Below are positions 12,757-23,728 of a stretch of DNA of 64,000 nt, in pieces (position 1 is the first letter of the stretch; each line of letters opens with the position of its first letter). The notes beneath the pieces are model-generated. The model saw only the letters and a list, made by a program, of their open reading frames with translations, made no database searches and was not told the DNA's origin. Origin of the DNA: Buttiauxella selenatireducens (GTDB lineage Bacteria; Pseudomonadota; Gammaproteobacteria; Enterobacterales; Enterobacteriaceae). The position numbers and the translations under genes were made by a program. The stretch spans positions 3,162,001 through 3,226,000 of the forward strand of contig NZ_CP133838.1 of NCBI RefSeq assembly GCF_031432975.1, in the 5' to 3' direction.

Positions 12757-12866
12757 TAATCGAGTTGCTTATTAATACAGCATTTTAGCTGTGTTTCTTA
12801 TTAGCCTTCCGTCCCCCAGGTTTCGGCAGGTTTTGTCGATATTGCTCGTCAAAGAGGAACTACCCT

Positions 12867-14138
12867 ATGGTCTTCACGCGTAAACTGCTGCCGTTGCTGG
12901 CGGTAATACAAATCGCCTGTGCCGGTGTGGCTCAGGCAAGCTCATACCTCTCAGTAGGCTATTTCAACGGAGGGGGCGATGTCACTGCCGGGCCTGGCGG
13001 CGATATTGATAAACTCGATGTGCGCCAGATAACCCATCTTAACTACTCGTTTGGCCTGATTTACAACGATGAAAAAGATGAGACAAACTCCGCGTTAAAA
13101 GACGCGTCTAAACTGCACCAAATCTGGCTTTCGCCAAAAGTGATGTCAGATCTTGAAAAAATACCCGCGCTACGTAAACAGAATCCGCAACTGAAAGTCC
13201 TGCTTTCAGTGGGTGGCTGGGGAGCTCGTGGTTTCTCCGGTGCCGCTGCAACGCCTGAAAACCGTGCGGTGTTTATCCGTTCTGCACAGGATGTGATTGC
13301 ACGCTACGGTCTGGATGGTATCGATCTGGACTGGGAATATCCCGTTAATGGGGCATGGGGTCTGGTGGCCAGCTCGCCTGAAGACCGCGCGAACTTCACC
13401 TCATTGCTTAATGAATTGCGTAGCGCGTTGGGCAAACAAAAATTGCTTACCATCGCTGTGGCTGCAAACGTGAAAGGTCCGACAGAGTGGGTCGACATGA
13501 AAGCCATCGCACCCGCGCTTGATTACATCAACCTGATGGCCTACGACATGGCGTACGGCACTCAGTATTTCAACTCGAATCTTTATGATTCGAAAACCTG
13601 GCCGACGGTGGCGAAAGCGGATAAATACAGCGCTGATTATGTAGTGAATAACTACATCGCTGCAGGTATGAAACCTGCTCAGCTCAATCTCGGTATTGGT
13701 TTCTATGGTCGCGTTCCTAAGCGTGCAACGGAACCTGGCATCGACTGGGATAAAGCAGATGCGGCTAAAAACCCGGTTACACAACCCTATTTCGGCGCAC
13801 CTGAGAAAGCGGTGTTCATGTCATTTGGCGTCGATCTGACGAAAGACAGTTACCTGAAGTACAACGATATTGTTAGCAAGATGCTCAATGATCCCCAAAA
13901 ACGCTTTACCGAGCATTGGGACAACGACGCTCAGGTTCCGTATCTGACAATGAAATCAGCCGAGGGCAAAGACCTGTTTGCTATCTCTTACGAAAATCCA
14001 CGTTCAGTGGCAGTCAAAGCGGAATACATCAAAGCGAAAGGCTTGGGCGGTGCGATGTTCTGGGAGTATGGCGCAGATGACAACAATCAATTGGCAAAAG
14101 AGTTAGCGAAAGATTTGGGGATTAAGACGGAGCATTAA
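12867..14138 (+). CDS. secreted glycoside hydrolase family 18 chitinase
   Basis: Predicted endo-acting chitinase exported by a Sec signal peptide (about residues 1-24, ending GVAQA-SS). The mature 400 residues form one GH18 TIM barrel: SxGG motif at LLSVGGWGARGFSG (about 113-124) and the catalytic motif LDGIDLDWEYP with D150, D153, D155 and the acid/base E157. Later barrel motifs LMAYDMAYGT and GGAMFWEYGADD are present. No chitin-binding domain is attached. It is not at this locus in E. coli K-12 and has its own terminator, so it is a single-gene accessory insertion between pncA and yeaC. Confidence 0.93.
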   Translation: MVFTRKLLPLLAVIQIACAGVAQASSYLSVGYFNGGGDVTAGPGGDIDKLDVRQITHLNYSFGLIYNDEKDETNSALKDASKLHQIWLSPKVMSDLEKIPALRKQNPQLKVLLSVGGWGARGFSGAAATPENRAVFIRSAQDVIARYGLDGIDLDWEYPVNGAWGLVASSPEDRANFTSLLNELRSALGKQKLLTIAVAANVKGPTEWVDMKAIAPALDYINLMAYDMAYGTQYFNSNLYDSKTWPTVAKADKYSADYVVNNYIAAGMKPAQLNLGIGFYGRVPKRATEPGIDWDKADAAKNPVTQPYFGAPEKAVFMSFGVDLTKDSYLKYNDIVSKMLNDPQKRFTEHWDNDAQVPYLTMKSAEGKDLFAISYENPRSVAVKAEYIKAKGLGGAMFWEYGADDNNQLAKELAKDLGIKTEH

Positions 14139-14151
14139 TTTCCAGATAAGA

Positions 14152-14180
14152 CTGGGTGGCGCGACACCACCCAGCTTTTC
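14152..14180. terminator. terminator between chitinase and yeaC
   Basis: Perfect 8-bp stem CTGGGTGG/CCACCCAG with a 7-nt loop, followed by CTTTTC on the plus strand. It sits between the convergent chitinase and yeaC genes and probably serves the chitinase transcript. Confidence 0.75.
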
Positions 14181-14184
14181 AAAT

Positions 14185-14463
14185 TTACAGCTTCACCGTC
14201 ACAATCGGTGCGGGCGTAATTCCGAAGTCAGCTTTGAGCTGTTGTTTACTTTTCATCACCATCTGACCATTCGTGTCAATCGTCATGTGCTGAGCGTCGG
14301 TGTTGTGACGCGCCTGCCACATCATCACCAATTGCAGACTGTTCTCTTTTTGATCGGGTGTCAGTGCTACACCGTCAGGCCATTTCCCCAGCTCAACGGC
14401 AGTCGCCAGACGTTGATAAACTTCCGGTGTCATTGTGTCTAACATTTCATCCAGGTTCATCAT
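14185..14463 (-). CDS. yeaC: DUF1315 family protein YeaC
   Basis: Small cytoplasmic protein of 92 residues matching the YeaC family (MMNLDEMLDTMTPEVYQRLATAVELGKWPDG). Function is not established. It lies about 40 bp downstream of msrB on the same strand, the order found in E. coli, and is probably cotranscribed with it. Confidence 0.9.
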   Translation of the reverse strand: MMNLDEMLDTMTPEVYQRLATAVELGKWPDGVALTPDQKENSLQLVMMWQARHNTDAQHMTIDTNGQMVMKSKQQLKADFGITPAPIVTVKL

Positions 14464-14502
14464 TGGACAAGTTCCTGTGGAATAATTTGCTGAATCGATT
14501 TT

Positions 14503-14916
14503 TCAGCCTTCGATCTGCTCACCGTTTTTATCATCGGTGAAGTTTAACGACGCTGAGTTTACGCAGTAACGCTCGCCAGTAGGTTGCGGACCATCCGGGA
14601 AAACGTGACCCAAATGAGCTTCACAGTTACTGCAACGAATTTCAATCCGCTCCATACCGTGTGAGAAGTCCTTGATGTAGCGAATAGCGCTGTCACTGAC
14701 TGGCTCATAGAAGCTAGGCCAGCCGCACCCTGAGTCATATTTTGACTCTGACATAAACAGTGGCGCATCACAGACCAGGCAGTGATAAACACCTTCACGC
14801 TTGTTATGCAGAAGACGCCCGGAGAACGGTGGCTCGGTGCCATGTTTCTGGGTGACATAAAACTGCATCTCATTAAGGTTTTTTTTCGATAAATCAGGAG
14901 GTAATTGGTTAGCCAT
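14503..14916 (-). CDS. msrB: peptide methionine (R)-S-oxide reductase
   Basis: Reduces methionine-R-sulfoxide in proteins using thioredoxin. It has 137 residues. The structural zinc is held by C46/C49 (HCLVCDAP) and C95/C98 ([12 protein letters not shown]). The catalytic cysteine is C118 in [10 protein letters not shown], and the substrate pocket motif GCGWPSF is at about 63-69. Divergent from gapA, as in E. coli. The start at 14916 ([10 protein letters not shown]) is supported by similarity. Confidence 0.97.
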   Translation of the reverse strand: MANQLPPDLSKKNLNEMQFYVTQKHGTEPPFSGRLLHNKREGVYHCLVCDAPLFMSESKYDSGCGWPSFYEPVSDSAIRYIKDFSHGMERIEIRCSNCEAHLGHVFPDGPQPTGERYCVNSASLNFTDDKNGEQIEG

Positions 14917-15037
14917 ATGCGTACATCTCGGGCAGTGGGTACTGTAACTGATAACAGCATGATTCTAACAAAAAATTAACAACGTCGTGCGGATTTTTGT
15001 TCTAAACTTAGCCCTGAATTTCTGGCTCAGCGCCAAT

Positions 15038-15053
15038 TGTGATCACTGTCACA
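15038..15053. promoter_or_regulatory. CRP-cAMP site in the msrB-gapA region
   Basis: TGTGATCACTGTCACA is an exact TGTGA-N6-TCACA match, the CRP consensus core. It lies about 225 bp upstream of the gapA start in the divergent msrB-gapA region. E. coli gapA is known to be transcribed from several promoters, with CRP among its regulators. Confidence 0.75.
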
Positions 15054-15191
15054 TTCTTGTTGGAATTGATCTTTAAAATTCCTCGCATCGTCCCCATTTG
15101 GATAAAGAGCCAAAAGGGAAGCGCGAGGCGGTTCAGTCGTTCAAATGATGTCCACAGGATTGATTTGTCGCAATGATTGACACGATTCCGC

Positions 15192-15219
15192 TTGACGCTG
15201 AGTAAGGTTTTTGTAATTT
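15192..15219 (+). promoter_or_regulatory. sigma-70 promoter of gapA
   Basis: A -35 TTGACG (15192-15197) and a -10-like TAATTT (15214-15219) are separated by 16 nt, and the -10 ends about 43 bp upstream of the gapA start codon. The layout matches the strong proximal promoter of E. coli gapA as I recall it. Confidence 0.6.
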
Positions 15220-15250
15220 TACAGGCAACCTTTTATTCACTAACAAATAG

Positions 15251-16258
<1,008 letters not shown>

Positions 16259-16285
16259 GTTGAGATGAGCGATTAAAATCCTGAG

Positions 16286-16313
16286 AGGCGACCCATGCGG
16301 TCGCCTTTTTTTT
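16286..16313 (+). terminator. rho-independent terminator after gapA
   Basis: Stem AGGCGACC/GGTCGCCT with a short CATGC loop and an eight-T run. It lies between gapA and yeaD, so yeaD is read either through partial termination or from its own promoter. Confidence 0.9.
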
Positions 16314-16338
16314 CGCCTTTGATCGATAGGTTGAACAA

Positions 16339-17226
16339 ATGATTAATAAAATTTTTGCCCTTCCGGTTATTGAACAAATTACCCCTTCCCTGTCTCGCCG
16401 CCAGATTGACGAGCTGGACGTTATCGTGGTTGACCATCCGCAAGTTCGTGGTTCTGTGACTTTGCAAGGCGCGCACCTGCTGTCCTGGAAACCAGCCGGT
16501 GAAGAAGAAGTGCTTTGGCTAAGTAACAACACGCCGTTCCAGAACGGTAAAGCGATTCGTGGTGGTGTACCTATCTGTTGGCCATGGTTTGGTCCGGCAG
16601 CTCAGCAAGACCTGCCAGCGCATGGTTTCGCACGTAACCTGCCATGGACTCTGAGTGCGCATAATGAAGATGAAAGCGGCGTCTCTTTGACCTTCGAATT
16701 ACAGAGCAGCGATGCGACTCGTAAATTCTGGCCACATGACTTTACCCTGTATGCACGTTACAAGCTGGGTAAGACCTGCGAGATGGAACTGGAGGCACAT
16801 GGCGAATTCGACGTTAATTCAGCACTGCACACCTACTTCAACGTGGGCGATATCGCCGCAGTGAAAGTCAGCGGGCTGGGCAACAAGTATATCGATAAAG
16901 TGTTGAATGCGACTGAAGGCCAATTGACCGACGGCGTGCAGACCTTCCCGGATCGCACTGACCGCGTTTATCTGGAACCAGAAGAGTGCAGCGTTATCCA
17001 TGATGCCAGCCTGAATCGCACTATCGACGTCATCCATCACCATCACATCAATGTGGTTGGCTGGAACCCAGGCCCGGCACTGTCAGCTTCTATGGCAGAC
17101 ATGCCAGACGATGGTTACAAGACTTTTGTTTGTGTCGAGACGGCTTGCGCCAGCGCATCACAAAAAGCAACAGCGGATAAGCCTGCACGTTTAGCCGCGA
17201 CACTGCGTGTATCAAAAAAAGCTTAA
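16339..17226 (+). CDS. yeaD: D-hexose-6-phosphate mutarotase YeaD
   Basis: Aldose-1-epimerase superfamily protein interconverting anomers of hexose 6-phosphates. It has 295 residues, as in E. coli. Conserved blocks are VTLQGAHLLSWKP, RGGVPICWPWFGP, HGFARNLPW, LHTYFNVGDI and VVGWNPGP. The catalytic His/Glu pair of this family lies within the HGFAR and later FVCVET segments. It lies immediately downstream of gapA, the order seen in E. coli. Confidence 0.95.
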   Translation: MINKIFALPVIEQITPSLSRRQIDELDVIVVDHPQVRGSVTLQGAHLLSWKPAGEEEVLWLSNNTPFQNGKAIRGGVPICWPWFGPAAQQDLPAHGFARNLPWTLSAHNEDESGVSLTFELQSSDATRKFWPHDFTLYARYKLGKTCEMELEAHGEFDVNSALHTYFNVGDIAAVKVSGLGNKYIDKVLNATEGQLTDGVQTFPDRTDRVYLEPEECSVIHDASLNRTIDVIHHHHINVVGWNPGPALSASMADMPDDGYKTFVCVETACASASQKATADKPARLAATLRVSKKA

Positions 17227-17234
17227 ATCAGATC

Positions 17235-17361
17235 TATACCCAAAATAATTCGAGTTGCTTAAAGGCGGCAAAGCCGTAAACCCCCAGGAGCTTACTTGAG
17301 TAAGTGACTGGGGTGAGCGGGTGCAGCCAACGCATAAGCAGCTTGAAGTATGACGGGTATA
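17235..17361. repeat. palindromic intergenic repeat, long copy
   Basis: A 127-bp intergenic element that begins TATACCCAAAATAATTCGAG and ends CTTGAAGTATGACGGGTATA. Its centre is a hairpin: CCCCAGGAGCTTACT with AGTAAGTGACTGGGG. The ends and the GCAGCCAACGC segment recur in the shorter copy at 10890-10970. It lies between convergent yeaD and the MarR-GNAT gene and could act as a bidirectional terminator. Confidence 0.8.
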
Positions 17362-17410
17362 AAGGCGTTTAGCGGCCCGGTGCCGTAAACGCCTTTTCCA
17401 TTATTGCAAC

Positions 17411-18370
17411 TCAGCGCCCAGAGCTATTTTTCTGTCTGGTGAACTGTTGTTCCGTCATCATCATTCCCCACTGGTCGCCCTGCCACTCTTTTAGCAGCTT
17501 AAATCCAAAAGATTCATACAGACGTCTGGCCGCATTCAGACCGCTGAACGTCCAGAGTTGCACGGCAGCAAATTCGCGCGCATCACTAAACGCCATAGCT
17601 TGGTTGAGCAACTTTCTGCCCACTCCCGTTCCACGGCAATTATCGTCAAGAATAAACCAGCGCAAATGGGCTTCATTATTTCCCAAATCCTGACCATCTA
17701 TCGCGACAGAGCCAACAATCCTGCCATGGCTAACAGCCAACCAGATTTGATTGCACGGTTCATCCAGACGACCAGCAAATTCAGCCAGTCCGCTTGCCAC
17801 TTTCCCCTCAAAGAAATGGCCAAAGTTATGATGCTTCGCGTAATACGTGCCGTGCATTTCGGCAATGCGTCCAATCATTCCTGGCACATAACCTGTGATA
17901 ATTTCTATCGTTTCTGACGACGAAGACATATCGACATCCCGACAGTTTTCTAACGCGCGAGCATATGCAGACAACCCATGAGCCACTGTTTTCTGTTGCG
18001 CGGCATCCAGATTTTCCAGCGCTTTTATGACACGCATCGAACCGTATTCATTTATCTTCTTGACCGTTTCTGCTCCCTTGTCCGTCAGCTTGAGCAGTTT
18101 AACGCGCGCGTCATGGCGGGCCTGGACCTCTTGTAACTCACCTGCGGCAAGTAATCGGGTCAGCATCCGGCTGACGCTGGACTTTTCCAGCCCCAAGATT
18201 TGCACTAATTGTGCCGCGGTCAACGCGCCATGGTTCTCAATCTCCAACAAGCTATGCACTGCTGAAGGAGAATAGTTTGTTGCGGCAAGTGTGGAGTTCA
18301 TAAATCCAAGCTCACGGACCATAAGTCGGGAAGCCGCTCGGATTTCGTCAATTAACTGGATTTGGGACAT
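17411..18370 (-). CDS. MarR-type regulator fused to GNAT acetyltransferase
   Basis: A 319-residue two-domain protein. Residues about 1-145 are a MarR winged helix (HSLLEIENHGALTAAQLVQILGLEKSSVSRMLTRLLAAGELQEV). Residues about 150-315 are a GNAT domain with the acetyl-CoA loop DDNCRGTGVGRKLLNQAMAF-like and GLNAARRLYESFGFKLL. Such fusions are a known family whose substrates are mostly unknown. Its promoter region holds a perfect inverted repeat, indicating autoregulation. Not a neighbour of gapA/yeaD in E. coli K-12, so an accessory gene. Confidence 0.9.
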   Translation of the reverse strand: MSQIQLIDEIRAASRLMVRELGFMNSTLAATNYSPSAVHSLLEIENHGALTAAQLVQILGLEKSSVSRMLTRLLAAGELQEVQARHDARVKLLKLTDKGAETVKKINEYGSMRVIKALENLDAAQQKTVAHGLSAYARALENCRDVDMSSSSETIEIITGYVPGMIGRIAEMHGTYYAKHHNFGHFFEGKVASGLAEFAGRLDEPCNQIWLAVSHGRIVGSVAIDGQDLGNNEAHLRWFILDDNCRGTGVGRKLLNQAMAFSDAREFAAVQLWTFSGLNAARRLYESFGFKLLKEWQGDQWGMMMTEQQFTRQKNSSGR

Positions 18371-18390
18371 ATGTCATCTGCATGCGCTAA

Positions 18391-18417
18391 ATAATGGTTG
18401 TACAATACAACCATTAT
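18391..18417. promoter_or_regulatory. operator of the MarR-GNAT gene
   Basis: Perfect inverted repeat with 12-bp arms ATAATGGTTGTA / TACAACCATTAT around a CAA spacer, 20 bp upstream of the start codon. This is the expected size and place for an autoregulating MarR dimer site. Confidence 0.8.
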
Positions 18418-18658
18418 CATCAGGAGATTGTCAACGTTTACCCTATTGAAGGTCAGCTTAGACCGAGAATAAAAAAACCATGTTGGTGCAAATGCACCGG
18501 ATATGCGCACTATTTTGGAGCAACAACAGAAAGGTAATCGGCCAGAATGAGAGTGGATTTAGCAGGAAGGGTATCTGATTATTTTTAAGAAAAGTGTCGA
18601 TACAAGTCGACATCAAAACGGGGCGAAGATGCCCCGTTGAAGTGCACTGAATGCACCA

Positions 18659-19408
18659 TCAGAAACTGTAGGTGATGCCTGTCATCAAAATACCCGTCCA
18701 CTCTTTATCAATCATCGGGCTATTAGTGACTTCATTGGCCAGGTGAACATAGCGCCCCATACCGAAGACATTCCAGCTGTCTGTCAGCTTATAGTTAACA
18801 GACAACTCAACGTACGGCGACCAGCTGCTTTCAGGATCATAGGAATCTAAACCACTGCGCTGTGACTCGCTCTTACTAATGCCATAGTAATATTGGTTTT
18901 GGTTCTCGCTGCTCCACGTGATCCCAATGCCAGGGGTCATGGTCAGTCGATCGCTATTGTAGCGATACAACCATGCGGTATCCCAGGTTACGCCGTTGCT
19001 ATTGCCCAGCGTGTCACCCGCCAGCACGGTACGTAAGAAACCATACTGCGTGTTATGCACGTAGGAAAGCCCCGCCATCAGAGTCGCATGGCGATTTTCT
19101 AACTGACGCATACTCTTTGAGTCACTGTCTTTCGCACGGAAAAAGATCGGTGAAAAGTAGGTAATAATGGAAAGCTTGTCAGCCTGGTCATTCCACAGGT
19201 AGTAACCTGCGGTTAACCCGCGCAGGTAAACACTCTCCCCTTCGTAACCTATCATCGGAACAGGGTACAAACGGTCTTGTTCGCCTTTGTACATGTTAGG
19301 TGTCACCAGAGCTGCTGCTCCTAACGACCAGGGACCATCCGCAGCCTGTGCTACAGAAAAAGTGGAAGCAATGAGTCCCCCCAATGCAATAATTTTGAAA
19401 TTGCTCAC
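18659..19408 (-). CDS. mipA: MipA/OmpV family outer-membrane protein
   Basis: Outer-membrane beta-barrel of the MipA/OmpV family; in E. coli MipA scaffolds the lytic transglycosylase MltA and PBP1B. It has 249 residues. A signal peptide (about 1-22, ending SVAQA-ADG) is followed by alternating beta strands (ADGPWSLGAAALVTPNMYKG, RGLTAGYYLWNDQADKLS) and a C-terminal aromatic residue (GITYSF). The start codon is GTG at 19408. Its position next to yeaG matches E. coli mipA (yeaF). Confidence 0.9.
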   Translation of the reverse strand: MSNFKIIALGGLIASTFSVAQAADGPWSLGAAALVTPNMYKGEQDRLYPVPMIGYEGESVYLRGLTAGYYLWNDQADKLSIITYFSPIFFRAKDSDSKSMRQLENRHATLMAGLSYVHNTQYGFLRTVLAGDTLGNSNGVTWDTAWLYRYNSDRLTMTPGIGITWSSENQNQYYYGISKSESQRSGLDSYDPESSWSPYVELSVNYKLTDSWNVFGMGRYVHLANEVTNSPMIDKEWTGILMTGITYSF

Positions 19409-19892
19409 AATCCATTAAATCCTTTAATCAAATAATTAGCCAGGAGAGTGTAACCCTCTTGCTTTCTTAGCCAAAATTTTTTACCAATTTGAAACATCAG
19501 AGCAACTGAACAACATCTCGCGAACAGATTTCATCTTCTTTTCAGTTTTATGAATCACATGTGATACCAACCACTTCCCTTTACAACAAAAGGAGATTTA
19601 TTTGGATGAGTTATTGATATGTCATTGAAATTGGCTTGTGGCCGTATGCAAGTTTTGCAAATGCCATCTACGCTTTATTTTAGGAAGATGAAATACGCTG
19701 AACGCGGCAATGAAAATGCCACGATACCCTAAGACATTCGAGTGGTAGTCAACGCGCTTAAGACTTGAATGATGAGGGGTAAGAGAAGTTGGCATAAGGG
19801 TTGCTCGAGATTCAGGAGACGTCTTCCGGGAGCCTCCATTACTCATACGAACGGCTCTCTAACCTGTGCTAAATACGAAAGGACGGCATGCC
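19409..19892. other. mipA-yeaG divergent intergenic region
   Basis: 484 bp between the mipA and yeaG starts. Apart from the sigma-54 promoter near yeaG (19789-19805), I see no gene or recognisable repeat. Confidence 0.6.
19789..19805 (+). promoter_or_regulatory. sigma-54 promoter of yeaGH
   Basis: TTGGCATAAGGGTTGCT matches TGGCAC-N5-TTGCW with correct GG/GC spacing and one mismatch. It ends about 87 bp before the yeaG start. In E. coli yeaGH is known to be induced by nitrogen starvation through NtrC and sigma-54, so site and function agree. Confidence 0.75.
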
Positions 19893-21827
19893 ATGAATAT
19901 ATTCGATCACTATCGCCAGCGTTATGAAGCTGCCAAGGACGAAGAGTTCACACTGCAGGAGTTTCTTGCAATCTGTAAGCAAGATCGCAGTGCCTATGCC
20001 AATGCGGCAGAACGGCTATTGATGGCCATTGGTGAGCCAGTGATGGTGGATACTGCCACAGAGCCACGGCTGTCCCGTCTCTTTTCGAATCGGGTGATTT
20101 CCCGTTACCCGGCATTTGAAGAGTTCTATGGCATGGAAGAAGCCATCGAACAAATTGTTGCCTATCTTAAACATGCGGCCCAAGGCCTGGAAGAGAAGAA
20201 ACAGATTCTCTATTTGTTGGGGCCGGTAGGTGGCGGTAAGTCATCACTCGCTGAACGTCTGAAGGCGTTAATGCAGCGCGTGCCCATTTACACACTGAGT
20301 GCTAACGGCGAGCGCAGCCCGGTGAATGACCACCCGCTGTGCCTGTTTAATCCACAAGAAGATGCTTCTATTCTTGAGAAAGAGTACGGCGTCCCTACCC
20401 GCTATCTCGGCACGATTATGTCGCCGTGGGCGGCAAAACGTCTGCATGAGTTTGGCGGTGACATCACCAAATTCCGTGTAGTGAAAGTCTGGCCGTCAAT
20501 TCTGGCGCAGATTGCGATTGCCAAAACTGAACCGGGTGATGAGAACAACCAGGATATCTCGGCACTGGTCGGTAAAGTGGATATTCGTAAACTGGAAAAC
20601 CACGCGCAAAACGACCCGGATGCTTACGGCTATTCCGGTGCACTGTGCCGGTCAAACCAGGGCATCATGGAATTCGTTGAGATGTTCAAAGCGCCAATTA
20701 AAGTACTCCACCCGTTGCTGACCGCGACCCAGGAGGGGAACTATAACGGCACCGAAGGCATTTCCGCCCTGCCATTTAATGGCATTATCCTTGCGCACTC
20801 AAACGAATCTGAGTGGGTGACGTTCCGTAACAACAAAAACAACGAAGCGTTCCTTGACCGTGTTTACATTGTCAAAGTGCCTTATTGCCTGCGGATCTCC
20901 GAAGAGATCAAAATCTACCAAAAACTGCTCACGCACAGTGAATTGTTACATGCGCCATGTGCCCCAGGCACGCTGGAAACGCTTTCGCGCTTCTCAATCC
21001 TTTCTCGTTTGAAAGAGCCGGAAAACTCCAGCATTTACTCCAAAATGCGGGTGTACGACGGCGAAAGTCTGAAAGATACCGATCCGAAAGCGAAATCCTA
21101 CCAGGAGTACCGCGATTACGCAGGCGTGGACGAAGGCATGAACGGGTTGTCGACACGTTTCGCGTTTAAAATCCTCTCTCGCGTGTTCAACTTTGACCAC
21201 GCAGAAGTGGCCGCAAACCCGGTGCATTTGTTCTATGTTCTGGAACAACAGATCGAGCGCGAGCAGTTCCCGCAGGAGCTTGCCGAGAAGTATCTCGAAC
21301 ACCTGAAAGGCTACCTGATCCCGAAATACGCTGAATTTATCGGTAAAGAGATTCAGACGGCGTACCTCGAATCCTACTCAGAGTATGGGCAAAACATTTT
21401 CGACCGTTATGTTACCTACGCTGATTTCTGGATTCAGGATCAGGAATACCGCGACCCGGATACCGGCCAGTTGTTTGACCGTGAATCCCTGAATGCAGAG
21501 CTGGAAAAAATTGAAAAACCGGCAGGTATCAGCAACCCGAAAGATTTCCGTAACGAAATCGTCAACTTCGTGCTGCGTGCCCGCGCCCACAACAATGGTC
21601 GTAATCCTAACTGGACGAGCTACGAGAAGCTGCGCACGGTCATCGAGAAGAAAATGTTCTCAAACACCGAGGAGCTGCTGCCTGTTATTTCGTTCAATGC
21701 CAAAACTTCTACAGACGAGCAGAAAAAACACGATGACTTTGTCGATCGTATGATGGAGAAAGGCTATACCCGCAAACAAGTTCGCCTGCTGTGCGAATGG
21801 TATCTACGGGTACGTAAATCTTCATAA
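19893..21827 (+). CDS. yeaG: PrkA-type serine/threonine kinase YeaG
   Basis: Stress-response kinase of the PrkA family, 644 residues, nearly identical to E. coli YeaG. The P-loop GPVGGGKS is at 110-117 in an AAA-like N-terminal domain; the PrkA C-terminal kinase domain follows. The start at 19893 (MNIFDHYRQR) is supported by similarity and by the AAAGGA upstream; a more distal ATG at 19866 is unlikely. yeaH follows after about 70 bp. Confidence 0.97.
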   Translation: MNIFDHYRQRYEAAKDEEFTLQEFLAICKQDRSAYANAAERLLMAIGEPVMVDTATEPRLSRLFSNRVISRYPAFEEFYGMEEAIEQIVAYLKHAAQGLEEKKQILYLLGPVGGGKSSLAERLKALMQRVPIYTLSANGERSPVNDHPLCLFNPQEDASILEKEYGVPTRYLGTIMSPWAAKRLHEFGGDITKFRVVKVWPSILAQIAIAKTEPGDENNQDISALVGKVDIRKLENHAQNDPDAYGYSGALCRSNQGIMEFVEMFKAPIKVLHPLLTATQEGNYNGTEGISALPFNGIILAHSNESEWVTFRNNKNNEAFLDRVYIVKVPYCLRISEEIKIYQKLLTHSELLHAPCAPGTLETLSRFSILSRLKEPENSSIYSKMRVYDGESLKDTDPKAKSYQEYRDYAGVDEGMNGLSTRFAFKILSRVFNFDHAEVAANPVHLFYVLEQQIEREQFPQELAEKYLEHLKGYLIPKYAEFIGKEIQTAYLESYSEYGQNIFDRYVTYADFWIQDQEYRDPDTGQLFDRESLNAELEKIEKPAGISNPKDFRNEIVNFVLRARAHNNGRNPNWTSYEKLRTVIEKKMFSNTEELLPVISFNAKTSTDEQKKHDDFVDRMMEKGYTRKQVRLLCEWYLRVRKSS

Positions 21828-21834
21828 CGGCTGA

Positions 21835-23181
<1,347 letters not shown>

Positions 23182-23189
23182 TCTATAAA

Positions 23190-23229
23190 AATCAGTCAGA
23201 TAATCTAATTATTCTGGCTGATTTTTTCT
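23190..23229 (+). terminator. terminator after yeaH
   Basis: AAAATCAGTCAGATAATC / ...ATTATTCTGGCTGATTTTTT forms a long A/T-flanked stem with a T run, about 10 bp after the yeaH stop. Confidence 0.85.
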
Positions 23230-23728
23230 TAAATCAATCTCTAAAAGTTTCTTTTATTTACAGTGACTTGCAATTAGTTTTGGGGAACTAATTGGGTATG
23301 CCCATTCTCAATAACTCTGATTCTGCCGGCGGGTTCAACTCCCCCCAGCCCCACCACTTAGGATAGGACTGCGAAAGTAAAACATCTTGATAAACATTAC
23401 GTTACAACTCAAGACAGGACGCTATCGAGACACAAACGGGACAAAAAAGGTGAGCGAGAAGCTGATGTTATGTCCGAAAAGACGTATCGAGTAGTATCGA
23501 CTAGAAAATATTGAAACTCCCCTAGTAATTTAATGCATCCTTTACCAAGCAATGGTATTTACCAAAAGATATGCATGGCAGAACACGCCATGGCTATATG
23601 TGCATAAAATCATAGTGGTACTCTCTTGGCTTACGCTTCCAACTCAGTGGGCTTAAAACCGTAAACAAAACTGGAGAAAATTATCTTACGGTTTATATTC
23701 AATACAGATAAGTTTACGTCATTGACAT
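23230..23728. other. non-coding junction region after yeaH
   Basis: About 500 bp with no credible gene. It contains a tmRNA-3'-end-like fragment at 23328-23356; otherwise AT-rich sequence leads to the first LysR gene. This is where E. coli-like gene order stops. Confidence 0.5.
23328..23356 (+). other. tmRNA 3'-end-like fragment, possible attachment-site remnant
   Basis: GGCGGGTTCAACTCCCCCC then AGCCCCACCA resembles the T-arm, acceptor strand and CCA end of E. coli tmRNA (GCGGGTTCAACTCCCGCC-AGCTCCACCA, recalled). Only about 29 bp match and no 5' part is present. The 3' ends of ssrA and tRNA genes are common integration targets, so this may be a leftover att site of an island. Confidence 0.4.
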
